Positions 16,014 to 23,526 of a stretch of 64,000 nt of DNA are shown piece after piece. Within the stretch, counting starts at the first letter, position 1. Each line of letters starts with the position of its first letter. Made by a program: the position numbers and the translations under genes. The stretch spans positions 1-64,000 of the forward strand of contig NZ_BMPF01000004.1 in assembly GCF_014647455.2 (NCBI RefSeq), written 5' to 3'. Source of the stretch: Halarchaeum grantii. Lineage in GTDB: Archaea; Halobacteriota; Halobacteria; Halobacteriales; Halobacteriaceae. A model generated the notes under the pieces. It did not search any database, was not told the origin of the DNA, and was given only the letters and a program-made list of their open reading frames with translations.

Positions 16014-16056
16014 TTAACCAACAGCGACCTGGTTTTCACGTTCTCTCGTTGGTTAA
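16014..16056. repeat. inverted pair TTAACCAACA / GTTGGTTAA, copy 4
   Basis: The arms are 16014-16023 and 16047-16056 (nine of ten paired, innermost base C) with a 23-bp spacer. A worn reading frame starts directly at its right edge. Confidence 0.75.
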
Positions 16057-16228
16057 CTCTCCTACCGGGGAGTTTCGGGAAGGCAGCTATCTGGCCGCGG
16101 GACACGTCCGTATCGGATTTACGTTAGTGCCCCAGCGCGAGAGCGGCGCCGGCGTGTCAACCAAGTACTTTGGAACGGTCGCCGGCAAGGACGGCTTCAA
16201 AATCGTAGACACCCCGTTTGCAAAGTGA
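16057..16228 (+). pseudogene. 3' remnant of an unknown protein gene
   Basis: From the right edge of the inverted pair an open frame without a start codon reads SPTGEFREGSYLAAGHVRIG and STKYFGTVAGKDGFKIVDTP, ending in a TGA that lies inside the first CCCCGTTTGCAAAGTGA box. Codon use is that of a normal haloarchaeal gene. The family is not recognised. The 5' part appears to have been removed at or near the 16014-16056 site. Confidence 0.4.
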
Positions 16229-16327
16229 GATTGACAGCGGACTTCCACAAGAAGGGGAGGCCCCGTTTGCAAAGTGAGATTGACAGCGGACTTCCACAAG
16301 AAGGGGAGGCCCCGTTTGCAAAGTGAG
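16212..16327 (+). repeat. 49-bp tandem repeats carrying the origin box
   Basis: CCCCGTTTGCAAAGTGAG occurs at 16212, 16261 and 16310, with two identical 31-base intervening sequences, giving two full 49-bp units and a partial third. Because the intervals are identical this is not a CRISPR array. The same box flanks the AT-rich core upstream of orc. These boxes may bind Orc and titrate or activate it. Confidence 0.85.
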
Positions 16328-16343
16328 CAGTCGAAGTCTGCCG

Positions 16344-17699
16344 TTAGGAAGCGAACTCCTTGAGATTCGATCGGGCAATCGTTTTAATCGTCTCTTCGTC
16401 CTCGATAATCTCCGAAAGGAGAGGGTCATCCTTCGCAATAATTTGAACGATCGATTTTGGGTTGAGATGAGGAAACGCGTATTCTGAGAACATCCCCTGC
16501 TCGTTCCCACGTCCACGTCGGTTATTCTTGATGACCTCGTACGTCGAGAGCTCCCGCATCCACCGCAGATAGCTGTGCTTCGAGCGCACCTCCGAGTTCG
16601 ACTGTTCCTGAACCCATCGATACAGTGTGTATCCCACAGAAGAAGGGACACAGTTCGAACGAAGGATCGGTTCTCGTTCCAGAACCGGATCGCCATGAAT
16701 CGCGACGAGAGCTGTCGCGAGGAGAGAAACTTGCTTCTGATGGGAGACTTTCTCGACGATATCGGCGACGTAGTTCTTTTCGACTTCATCACGCGCCTGC
16801 TCCACGTGCCGTTCAAGAACCATGTCGTCCTCAAGGCGGTTGACGATGTTACCAGCTTCACGGAGGAGATCAATGGCAAATCGAGCGTCACCCTCCCCCT
16901 GAGCGCTAGCGGCAGCGACGAGCTCAATTACGCCGTCACCGAGAACACCCTCTCGGAAAGCATCACGGCGGTATTCGAGGATCTCGGTTAGTTCGTACGC
17001 ATCGTAGTCATCGAAGGAGATTTCAGAGGGATTGAACGTGCTGGCGGTCCGAGAGTTGAGTCCATCCATGAGGCTCCTCGGACTATTCGTCGTCACGATC
17101 AGAGAGATAGAGGAGTCCATGTTCCCGATCCGTTTCGATCGAGTAAGATTGTAGAGAATATCCGAGAAGGCGGGAACTTCGTCCTTGGCGCGTGTCTCAC
17201 CGACCAGGAGGTCCAGTTCGTCGAGGACGACGATAGCGAGGTCAAGATGTTCGTCGATGATTTCGAAGATACGGTCGTACTTCGAGCTGGTAGAGATACC
17301 GCGCTTTGCGGTCTGCTCGAGGTTGAGACTCGCTTCAAGAGAATGCGCGATCTGGTGTACAGCCTCGTGTTCCGATTTCTTGTGTTTTCCGTTGACCTCA
17401 ATATACTCGATTTCGATGCCTCTCTCGGCGCCGATTTCCATCGTCTTGTTGGCGACGGTTCCGGCACAAAGCGTCTTCCCGGTCCCAGACGGACCACGTA
17501 GGAGCATATCCTCTGGGTGCTCGTCGTGGAGAGCAGGCTTGAGAGTATTAATGATGAGATTGAGCTGTTCATCACGACCGACGATGCGGTCTTCATCGAC
17601 GATGGTCTCTGGTTCGATGAGATCCTTGTTTCGGAAAACGGAGTGATAGTCTCCGGCTAACTGCTCCGAGATGGAGAGCGGTCCTGACTCATCAGACAT
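16344..17699 (-). CDS. orc: Orc1/Cdc6 replication initiator
   Basis: This 451-residue initiator has Walker A GPSGTGKT at 69-76, Walker B AIVVLDELDLL at about 155-165, sensor 1 LIVTTNSP near 203-210 and a C-terminal winged helix from about 310. It is full length, with all AAA+ motifs intact, and should recognise the CTCACTTTGCAAACGGGG boxes around it. A partial box (CTCACTTTGCAA, 17714-17725) lies 15 bases upstream of the ATG, consistent with autorepression. It is the probable main replication initiator of this replicon. Confidence 0.95.
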   Translation of the reverse strand: MSDESGPLSISEQLAGDYHSVFRNKDLIEPETIVDEDRIVGRDEQLNLIINTLKPALHDEHPEDMLLRGPSGTGKTLCAGTVANKTMEIGAERGIEIEYIEVNGKHKKSEHEAVHQIAHSLEASLNLEQTAKRGISTSSKYDRIFEIIDEHLDLAIVVLDELDLLVGETRAKDEVPAFSDILYNLTRSKRIGNMDSSISLIVTTNSPRSLMDGLNSRTASTFNPSEISFDDYDAYELTEILEYRRDAFREGVLGDGVIELVAAASAQGEGDARFAIDLLREAGNIVNRLEDDMVLERHVEQARDEVEKNYVADIVEKVSHQKQVSLLATALVAIHGDPVLEREPILRSNCVPSSVGYTLYRWVQEQSNSEVRSKHSYLRWMRELSTYEVIKNNRRGRGNEQGMFSEYAFPHLNPKSIVQIIAKDDPLLSEIIEDEETIKTIARSNLKEFAS

Positions 17700-18032
17700 A
17701 CACAGGACATCACCTCACTTTGCAATAACCCTTTCGACGATATGCAGAGTTAGGCGGATACCCTCACCCCGTTTGCAAAGTGAGCCAGGGGACAAGAAGA
17801 GATGGCAGTTGGAACAGAGCAGAAAACCATATAGGTATAACTATTGGTAATCAGTAAACGGTTCCAGGTACTGCAGTACGGATTTAGTTTATCTACCATA
17901 TACATAAATCCTTCTCTAATTCAGGGTCACTTCAGCTGGTCATCAAGGGTCATTCTCGTGGATTACCTGCTTACACCCGCACCGGGTCATCTACCGCTCG
18001 TTCTTTTTCGCTAGCTCACTTTGCAAACGGGG
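17700..18032. other. predicted replication origin: AT-rich core between inverted ORB boxes
   Basis: CCCCGTTTGCAAAGTGAG at 17767-17784 faces its exact reverse complement at 18015-18032. The interval contains an AT-rich run at about 17818-17925 (TATAGGTATAACTATT and TTTATCTACCATATACATAA), suited to duplex opening. A half box lies at 17714. An AT-rich core flanked by inverted origin-recognition boxes next to orc is the standard haloarchaeal origin layout. Three further boxes lie beyond the 3' end of orc at 16212-16327. Confidence 0.8.
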
Positions 18033-18065
18033 AGGGGGTGGAAAACGGACATCACTCAACAACGA

Positions 18066-18205
18066 CTACATTGGAAGTCGACCATCCGGCCGTGGGACTC
18101 GTCCGTGCTTGATTTCGTGGTCGACGCGACGGAGATGCTTGCAACCACCGTCGGGTTCGCGCTGTTGGTAGTCCGGACAGGAGCACGTCTCGGCGACGAA
18201 CCTCG
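18066..18205 (-). pseudogene. SWIM zinc-finger protein, C-terminal fragment
   Basis: The minus strand encodes AETCSCPDYQQREPDGGCKH and LRRVDHEIKHGRVPRPDGRL, the CxC-xn-CxH signature of a SWIM zinc finger. Upstream it runs into the transposase fragment on the other strand, so the N-terminal part is lost. The element insertion probably truncated it. Confidence 0.5.
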
Positions 18206-18510
18206 ACGTCGACGACGAAACGTTGTCAGATCGGAGTGAGACGGAGGGGATAATTAATCGATATAGCCGTCGCTGGGGCATCGAGAACAGCTATAAGACG
18301 ATCAAGGATTGCCTCGCAATGACCACGAGTAAGAACTTCTCAGTGCGGTGGTTCTACTTCGGATTCGCCGTCCTACTCTACGATATGTGGCTGCTCGTGG
18401 ACTTCGTCATCCAAGTGAGTTTAGACTGCGTCGAGCAGCGGACGAAGCCTCGCCTCCCTGCGAGGCGGTTCCTCGAGTTCGTTCGCTCGTCGCTGCTCGT
18501 CCCACCGTAA
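18180..18510 (+). pseudogene. IS4-like transposase, C-terminal fragment
   Basis: The frame reads VSATNLDVDDETLSD, then INRYSRRWGIENSYKTIKDC, LAMTTSKNFSVRWFYFGFAV and a C-terminal tail with ARRFLEFVRSS. The YxxRWxIExxYKxIK signature carries the third catalytic acid of IS4-type DDE transposases (YREK motif). The first two catalytic Asp regions are missing. This is the 3' end of an insertion sequence that has lost its 5' part. Confidence 0.7.
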
Positions 18511-18961
18511 CCTCGTGAAGAGGCCGGTGTGAGCGGGTGGCGAGAGGCATCGCTATCGACTCGTCGAGAAAAATCACCGGTTTTGCAACGAACTCGGTTT
18601 TCCGGTCGGTTTCTCGGAGGCTGAACGGGCTCGATCGGGGTAACAGAGGCACGAATCGTCGAACCATGGGCCAAATTTCGCGGGTTCTCGTGCACATTCG
18701 GAGCGACTGGGGTATCTATAGTTCCGAACGACAGAAATTGTGCACGAGATCCGTGACTAGCTCTCGGTCGAAATGGTCCTGTACGCCCTTCCCACTGAGA
18801 ACTCGAAACCACGACAAACTGGTAAGCCTACACACCACTGAGAATGCACACCGACAAAATCTGTGCATGAACCTTGCTCATGCTGAATCGGGAACTCACT
18901 CTACTTTCACTCATCTCACGTCTAACACTCTTATCGATGGATGTCCTAGTAGCACACAACA
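18511..18961. other. 450-bp intergenic stretch after the transposase remnant
   Basis: No gene is supported. An inverted repeat CTCGTGCACA (18687-18696) and TGTGCACGAG (18739-18748) encloses 42 bases. It may be an element end or an operator. The rest is probably the decayed 3' flank of the insertion sequence and the promoter of the winged-helix gene. Confidence 0.4.
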
Positions 18962-19333
18962 ATGTCCATCGACAGGAAAACGTTCGAGAACGCGAGCGAG
19001 GACGTGCTTGAGGACCTCTCTGCTCCTGAACTGGTGCTCGGCTTTCTCGCAGCTCACGAGGTTCGGGCGTTCAAGGCTCGCGAGATCGCGTCCCAAATCG
19101 GCGTCGACGAAAGCGCAGTTAGTACGGCGCTCTCGCGGTTGAAGGACCGTGACCTCGTCGAACACAAGGCAACGTACTGGGCGGTGACCGACGACGAGGA
19201 GCGCCTCGAAGGATACAGCGGCTACGGACGGGCGACCACGCTGTTCAACGAGCAGCTCGGCGAGGAAGATACGGAGGCATGGCGTGAGCACGCACCCGAT
19301 GAACCACACCCGAGCGTTGAGGATGAACAGTGA
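18962..19333 (+). CDS. winged-helix regulator of the second PemK-like pair
   Basis: This 123-residue protein has a winged helix at about 20-80 (ELVLGFLAAHEVRAFKAREI, then GVDESAVSTALSRLKDRDLV) and an acidic C-terminal tail. It shares the architecture of the 6403-6825 protein. Its TGA overlaps the GTG start of the following toxin-like gene (GTGA), so expression is coupled. Its toxin partner is broken, so it may persist as an orphan antitoxin. Confidence 0.75.
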   Translation: MSIDRKTFENASEDVLEDLSAPELVLGFLAAHEVRAFKAREIASQIGVDESAVSTALSRLKDRDLVEHKATYWAVTDDEERLEGYSGYGRATTLFNEQLGEEDTEAWREHAPDEPHPSVEDEQ

Positions 19334-19680
19334 CCGCTGGAGAGACGCTTATTTTCGAGCGTGGCGATGTCGTCTACGGGGATGATCCATTCAAAGGCGA
19401 AGAAGACGCGCGTCCCTGGCTCGTTCTCTCGAACCACGACGGGCGTCCGTTCCACGGCGAGCAGTATATCGCGGTGACGCTCACAACGAAATCCTGGATG
19501 GACGGACTGATCAAGATTCCAGAGGGGAGTTGGCGTCGTGGTGGGACCCCGGATGACAGTCGAATCGTTCCGTGAGGTGTCCAATCGATCGACCACGAAG
19601 ATATCGACTTCTGGCAAGGCTGTCTTGCCAGCGATCTCGTTGATCAGGCGGTGGCTGCGCTCGTCGAAGAACTACAATAG
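19330..19680 (+). pseudogene. PemK/MazF-like toxin with a TGG to TGA nonsense codon
   Basis: The frame encodes GDVVYGDDPFKGEEDARPWL, then HGEQYIAVTLTTKSW and GGTPDDSRIVP. TGA at 19573-19575 interrupts it, after which the same frame continues GVQSIDHEDIDFWQGCLASD and LVDQAVAALVEELQ to TAG 19678. The continuation is clearly the missing C-terminal helix, and a Trp (TGG) is expected at the stop. The toxin lacks its last 35 residues and is probably inactive. GTG 19330 overlaps the antitoxin stop. Confidence 0.8.
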
Positions 19681-19886
19681 CTTCTTCGCGGTTTCGCTTG
19701 AGCAGAGGTGGTGAAATGGCTTAGATAGGCATGCGAGCTGAATATCACACGTAGCTATCATTCGTACGGAGCGCGAACCTAGTAAGTAAAAAGACAGCCT
19801 GTGTTTCCTGACCCACGTCAACTGTGGCATTCGTTAGCTATTTCAACGGAATGGGAAGTATTATCTGTCCCCTAAATGTCGATTAA

Positions 19887-21002
19887 GTGATGCGACCGGA
19901 GAAGACGTTTCTCTTCCACGACGACGGCGGACCCGAGAAAAATACCGTCCACGCACTACTAAAAACACTACACGATACACACCCGAAAACCACTCTTGAC
20001 TTCCTACGAGCGGCAACCCACGACGATCCAACCGACTGGGGAACCGACCTCCATTTCGGATACCGAAGTGAAGTCACAACAAGCGACCCACAAGACGAAC
20101 CTCGCTACCTCGTCGGCCTCTCAACTAATAACCGCCTTCTCCGAGGCGAACCTGGAGACCAAGACAGTCAGATTGACGCCCGAATCCAAGCCTATGAGGG
20201 TGAAGAGCGAAAGGCGACGATCTTCATTGAAGCCAAAGTCGGCTCAAATACACTCAATGAAGGCCAACTTCGAAGATACGCGAAGGATTTCGATATCACC
20301 GAAATCAAAGACGATACGTCGTGGACACAAATCCAATGGGCAGATGTCTATACAACACTCCGGGACCATATTGACTCAGAGTGTAACGACCAACGGCTAC
20401 GTTCAGAATGGACTGTTAACGAGTATCTGCTCTCCGAGCTCACAGACTGGCTCCGCTCTACGGACCAGATTCAGCGCCGTGTCGGAGAAAGCGCAATCAA
20501 TAACTCACATCCGAAGTACCTCAACGTCGGTGTAAACGATGATTCTGAGTACTACATTCAGTTTGCTGCAGAATCCTACGGTGAGTCCACCCAGTCGGGG
20601 ACCGCAACGATCACTGAACCTGTTTGGAAACGCTTCCTGAACAAAATTGACGAGGACACCCGCCGAGCGACCTTTGGCGTCCCAACTGAAAACCAGCCAG
20701 AGCCCACTCCTGATCTCACAGCGCTCCGTAATTGGCTAATTTCAAGTCAGGGATATCAGGAAAAAGACTTCCAAGACAAAGGTCGACGCTGGGCGTGGGA
20801 AATTGACCGCGAGAACTACCCGTTGAAAATCAAGTTCCGGCGCGACGATCATCTCTGGGTCCGCACCAAACCGAACGTCCATTATTGTCCGAACTTAGCG
20901 CCTGACGAGTTTGAGGCTGTCTTTGATGATATCCCTCTCTCGCTTCGGGAAGATGTATTCATCAACGGCAATCTCTCTCCACTCTGGACCGCGACCAACT
21001 AG
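19887..21002 (+). CDS. PD-(D/E)XK nuclease-like protein, possible defence gene
   Basis: This 371-residue soluble protein has a nuclease-like core in its N-terminal half: Asp in QIDARIQAYEGEERKATIFI, then the EAK triad (IFIEAKVGS) and GQLRRYAKDF, as in PD-(D/E)XK restriction-like enzymes. The C-terminal half (about 250-371) may bind substrate (WAWEIDRENYPLKIKFRRDD). No methyltransferase or helicase lies nearby, so it is not an ordinary restriction system. Codon use is more AT-rich than its neighbours, suggesting recent transfer. Function in DNA defence is an inference. Confidence 0.6.
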   Translation: MMRPEKTFLFHDDGGPEKNTVHALLKTLHDTHPKTTLDFLRAATHDDPTDWGTDLHFGYRSEVTTSDPQDEPRYLVGLSTNNRLLRGEPGDQDSQIDARIQAYEGEERKATIFIEAKVGSNTLNEGQLRRYAKDFDITEIKDDTSWTQIQWADVYTTLRDHIDSECNDQRLRSEWTVNEYLLSELTDWLRSTDQIQRRVGESAINNSHPKYLNVGVNDDSEYYIQFAAESYGESTQSGTATITEPVWKRFLNKIDEDTRRATFGVPTENQPEPTPDLTALRNWLISSQGYQEKDFQDKGRRWAWEIDRENYPLKIKFRRDDHLWVRTKPNVHYCPNLAPDEFEAVFDDIPLSLREDVFINGNLSPLWTATN

Positions 21003-21104
21003 ACTCTCCTCGAAACAGCTCTGTTGAAACCACCGGACGCTACCAAGTCAATGGAAACCGTTCGTTAGGTACGCCCTCAGTACGTAACACTCGGCGTCGA
21101 TATT

Positions 21105-22614
21105 CGCTAGTTGTCCGCTCTCTCGATAACGACGGCAGCAAAAGTCTATCCTCACGCGATAAGGGCGGCAAAACGAGACGAAAAATGCTTCTGACGCTGA
21201 GGAGCGTTGAGATAATCTCAAACATCTGCCTGTTTTCGCTACGTCCGTCGCTCAGACTGCTCTCAAAACAGAGCTGTCGCTCTCCGTCAACCTCGCTTCA
21301 GGCGAAGCGAGGTGGCTCAGCCGAGTCCGTGGTCATATCCTGACGGTAGTCCTTCCCCGTTTGTCCGATGCTTCTTCTTCCAACCGAGTTCCTCGTCCAA
21401 CACTCGTTCGATCCCGTGGAGAAACACCGCGCTGAACGCAAACTCTACCGGGAGTGCTCGCCCGCCACGCCGTGGCCGGGCGAGCACGGCCCACTCTAAC
21501 ACGACCCACAGCTGTTCCAACAGAAATCCGACACCCACGTAGAAGAGCCGAATTGTCGTCGATGGCGTTGTCGTCAGAGCACGCGCTTCGCGGAACTTCT
21601 CGTAGCTCTTCTCGATCCATGACCGATGGTTGTAGATCGCCGCTACTTGCTGCGGCGTGCGGTCTTCCAGACCGTACGCCGCGTACCCGATCTGTTTGAG
21701 TCCTGACTTCCCACGATCACCGTTGTGGTACGTGACATTCACCGCCAGCGGATACGTCTGCTCGTGCTCTTTCCCCTCACAGATCGTCTCTTCGGTCATG
21801 TGTGACGCTGCCGCCGAGAGCTTCTCCCGGAGCGAGTCTTTCCCGGTCTTGACCGGAAAGACTGGCGGCGCTGTCTCCCGAAGGACGCCAATCAATTCAC
21901 CGGCGTAAGCTGCTCTATCCATGAGAATCTTCTCGGTCTCGAACGGATACTGCTCGACGCGGGCGAGCACGCGCTCGACCGCGTCGGCCTTGCTGTCATC
22001 GCCGTCAACTGGTTCGATTGCCAGCGTCAGTGGCTTCCCTTGGGCGAGGACAAACGCTGTGCAGTAGCGGTGGCACTTCGTCGTGCCATCACGAGCTTTC
22101 ATTCGGCGGATCTCGTCTTCGTCGTCTGGATACCCGTGGAACGGGTTGTCCATGAAGTCGAGGCAGATGGTTCTCGACCTCTCACGGTCGAGAATCGTCA
22201 TTGCCAGCAACGCAAGGACATCGTTGACAGTATCAAGCATCGACTCCTTCTCCAAGGTGTGTAACCAGTCCATCACTGCCTTCCGATCTGGTGTGTCTTC
22301 GGTGTTCTCTGTGACTGCGTTGACAGAGGTCGTGTCAACGGCAGCCCGTAGCACGACCTCCATGATCTGTTCGGAATCGAGGGGTGATCCCTCGATTCCG
22401 TCCATTGGTATCAGCTCAAGCAACTCCATGCTAAGAGACTTTAGCTGGCTGTCCGAAAGGAACTCGTCCGGATCTGTGATGATGCGTTTGAGTTTTGGTA
22501 GCCTCATCACGCATCTATCCGGACAGCGACTGAATCACACGAGCGATTCAGTCGCTTCGTACTGACCACTATGTGTCAGCAATCAGCCTCTTGAGCCAGA
22601 GCGGACAACTAGCG
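21105..22614 (-). mobile_element. ISH3-family insertion sequence, complete
   Basis: Perfect 17-bp terminal inverted repeats lie at 21105-21121 (CGCTAGTTGTCCGCTCT) and 22598-22614. They are flanked on both sides by the direct repeat ATATT (21100-21104 and 22615-22619). The 1510-bp length, 5-bp target duplication and single transposase gene of about 400 codons fit the ISH3 family. An 11-bp perfect hairpin (22526-22536 with 22545-22555) lies upstream of the transposase start and may limit its translation. The intact ends indicate recent movement. Confidence 0.88.
21317..22510 (-). CDS. ISH3-family transposase
   Basis: This 397-residue DDE transposase has ICLDFMDNPFHGYPDDEDE (first catalytic Asp), EKILMDRAAYAGELIGVL (second Asp) and a C-terminal YNHRSWIEKSYEKFREARAL block with the final Glu. 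It fills most of the ISH3 element and appears intact. The start MMRLPKLKRI is supported by the position just inside the element, downstream of the leader hairpin. Confidence 0.88.
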   Translation of the reverse strand: MMRLPKLKRIITDPDEFLSDSQLKSLSMELLELIPMDGIEGSPLDSEQIMEVVLRAAVDTTSVNAVTENTEDTPDRKAVMDWLHTLEKESMLDTVNDVLALLAMTILDRERSRTICLDFMDNPFHGYPDDEDEIRRMKARDGTTKCHRYCTAFVLAQGKPLTLAIEPVDGDDSKADAVERVLARVEQYPFETEKILMDRAAYAGELIGVLRETAPPVFPVKTGKDSLREKLSAAASHMTEETICEGKEHEQTYPLAVNVTYHNGDRGKSGLKQIGYAAYGLEDRTPQQVAAIYNHRSWIEKSYEKFREARALTTTPSTTIRLFYVGVGFLLEQLWVVLEWAVLARPRRGGRALPVEFAFSAVFLHGIERVLDEELGWKKKHRTNGEGLPSGYDHGLG

Positions 22615-22695
22615 ATATTTCTTCCGAGAGGGGAACTGACGGTGATAGACGCACGGTCTGTATTTCAAGAACTGGTCGATGAACTCTTCACTGAG

Positions 22696-23433
22696 CTATC
22701 CTTGCTTATCGTCGATTCTTCGAACGACGTTTTCTGCGAGCTGTTCAAAGCTCACAGAGTCTGGTTTGACATCCACGCCAATGTCCTCTGTATGGAGCGC
22801 ACGTTCCGTAGGTGCCCCAATCGCCCCAACGGTCGTCTCCTTTAACTCCCGTTGCAATGCAGAAGTACTGTTTCGTTCAGTTGCGATATCGAAGAAGTGT
22901 CTCACCGTTTTCGGGGAGGTGAATAGTATCCCGTCTAACTCACCCTCTACAGTAAGTGAAACCGATTGACCTGCGGTACTCGGTCGCTCTAAACGATACA
23001 GATGGGTTTCGTGGACAACTGCACCGGCTTCTTCTAGCCCTTGAATCAGCACGTTGCTTCCATGTGCGCTTCGAGCGATTTCGATGGTCTGCCCTTCAAC
23101 ATGGTCAGACAGCTCCTCGACGAGACCAGCGGAAGTAAACGTCGAGGGAACAACGTTTACTGAGTACTCTCGTTCTCGTAATGCGGTAGCAGTCTGTGGG
23201 CCAACAGCACACACCGTCTCTCCCTCTGAACGCCATCCCTGCTTCACAGCGAGTTCCACTCCGGTCTTGCTCGTGAAGATGCAATAGTCCGCTTGATGAG
23301 GAATCTGGCCGGTCGGACAAATGGTCAGCATCGGATCTTCGACTGGCGAAACACCCAGCGATTGAAGATATCGGACTGCCTCGACGATACGATTATCGTC
23401 CGGGCGGAGGACGGCGACCTTCGGCTTGGGCAT
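22696..23433 (-). CDS. hemD: uroporphyrinogen-III synthase
   Basis: This 245-residue protein matches HemD: PKVAVLRPDDNRIVEAVRYL at the N-terminus, YCIFTSKTGVELAV, VGPQTATALRE and, in the second domain, LDGILFTSPKTVRHFF and AIGAPTERAL. HemD closes hydroxymethylbilane into uroporphyrinogen III, the precursor of haem, sirohaem and cobalamin. It stands alone without other tetrapyrrole genes, so it is probably an extra or relocated copy on an accessory replicon. Whether the chromosome has another hemD cannot be seen here. Confidence 0.88.
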   Translation of the reverse strand: MPKPKVAVLRPDDNRIVEAVRYLQSLGVSPVEDPMLTICPTGQIPHQADYCIFTSKTGVELAVKQGWRSEGETVCAVGPQTATALREREYSVNVVPSTFTSAGLVEELSDHVEGQTIEIARSAHGSNVLIQGLEEAGAVVHETHLYRLERPSTAGQSVSLTVEGELDGILFTSPKTVRHFFDIATERNSTSALQRELKETTVGAIGAPTERALHTEDIGVDVKPDSVSFEQLAENVVRRIDDKQG

Positions 23434-23526
23434 AATAGATGATCTGTTGCTGATGGACTTGTTTGTACCGAGAGTGCAGCGACCGATCCCGAGCGATTGA
23501 AACCAATCACCAAGCTATCTAGCGGT

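Noticed and set aside
16212-16327. Regularly spaced identical boxes that look like a small CRISPR array
   Set aside because: The intervals between boxes are identical, so these are 49-bp tandem repeats. The box also flanks the origin, and no Cas gene is present.
21016-21275. CAGCTCTGTT at 21016 and AACAGAGCTG at 21266 as possible ends of a small non-autonomous element
   Set aside because: The interval crosses the left end of the complete ISH3 element at 21105, which already has better ends and a target duplication.
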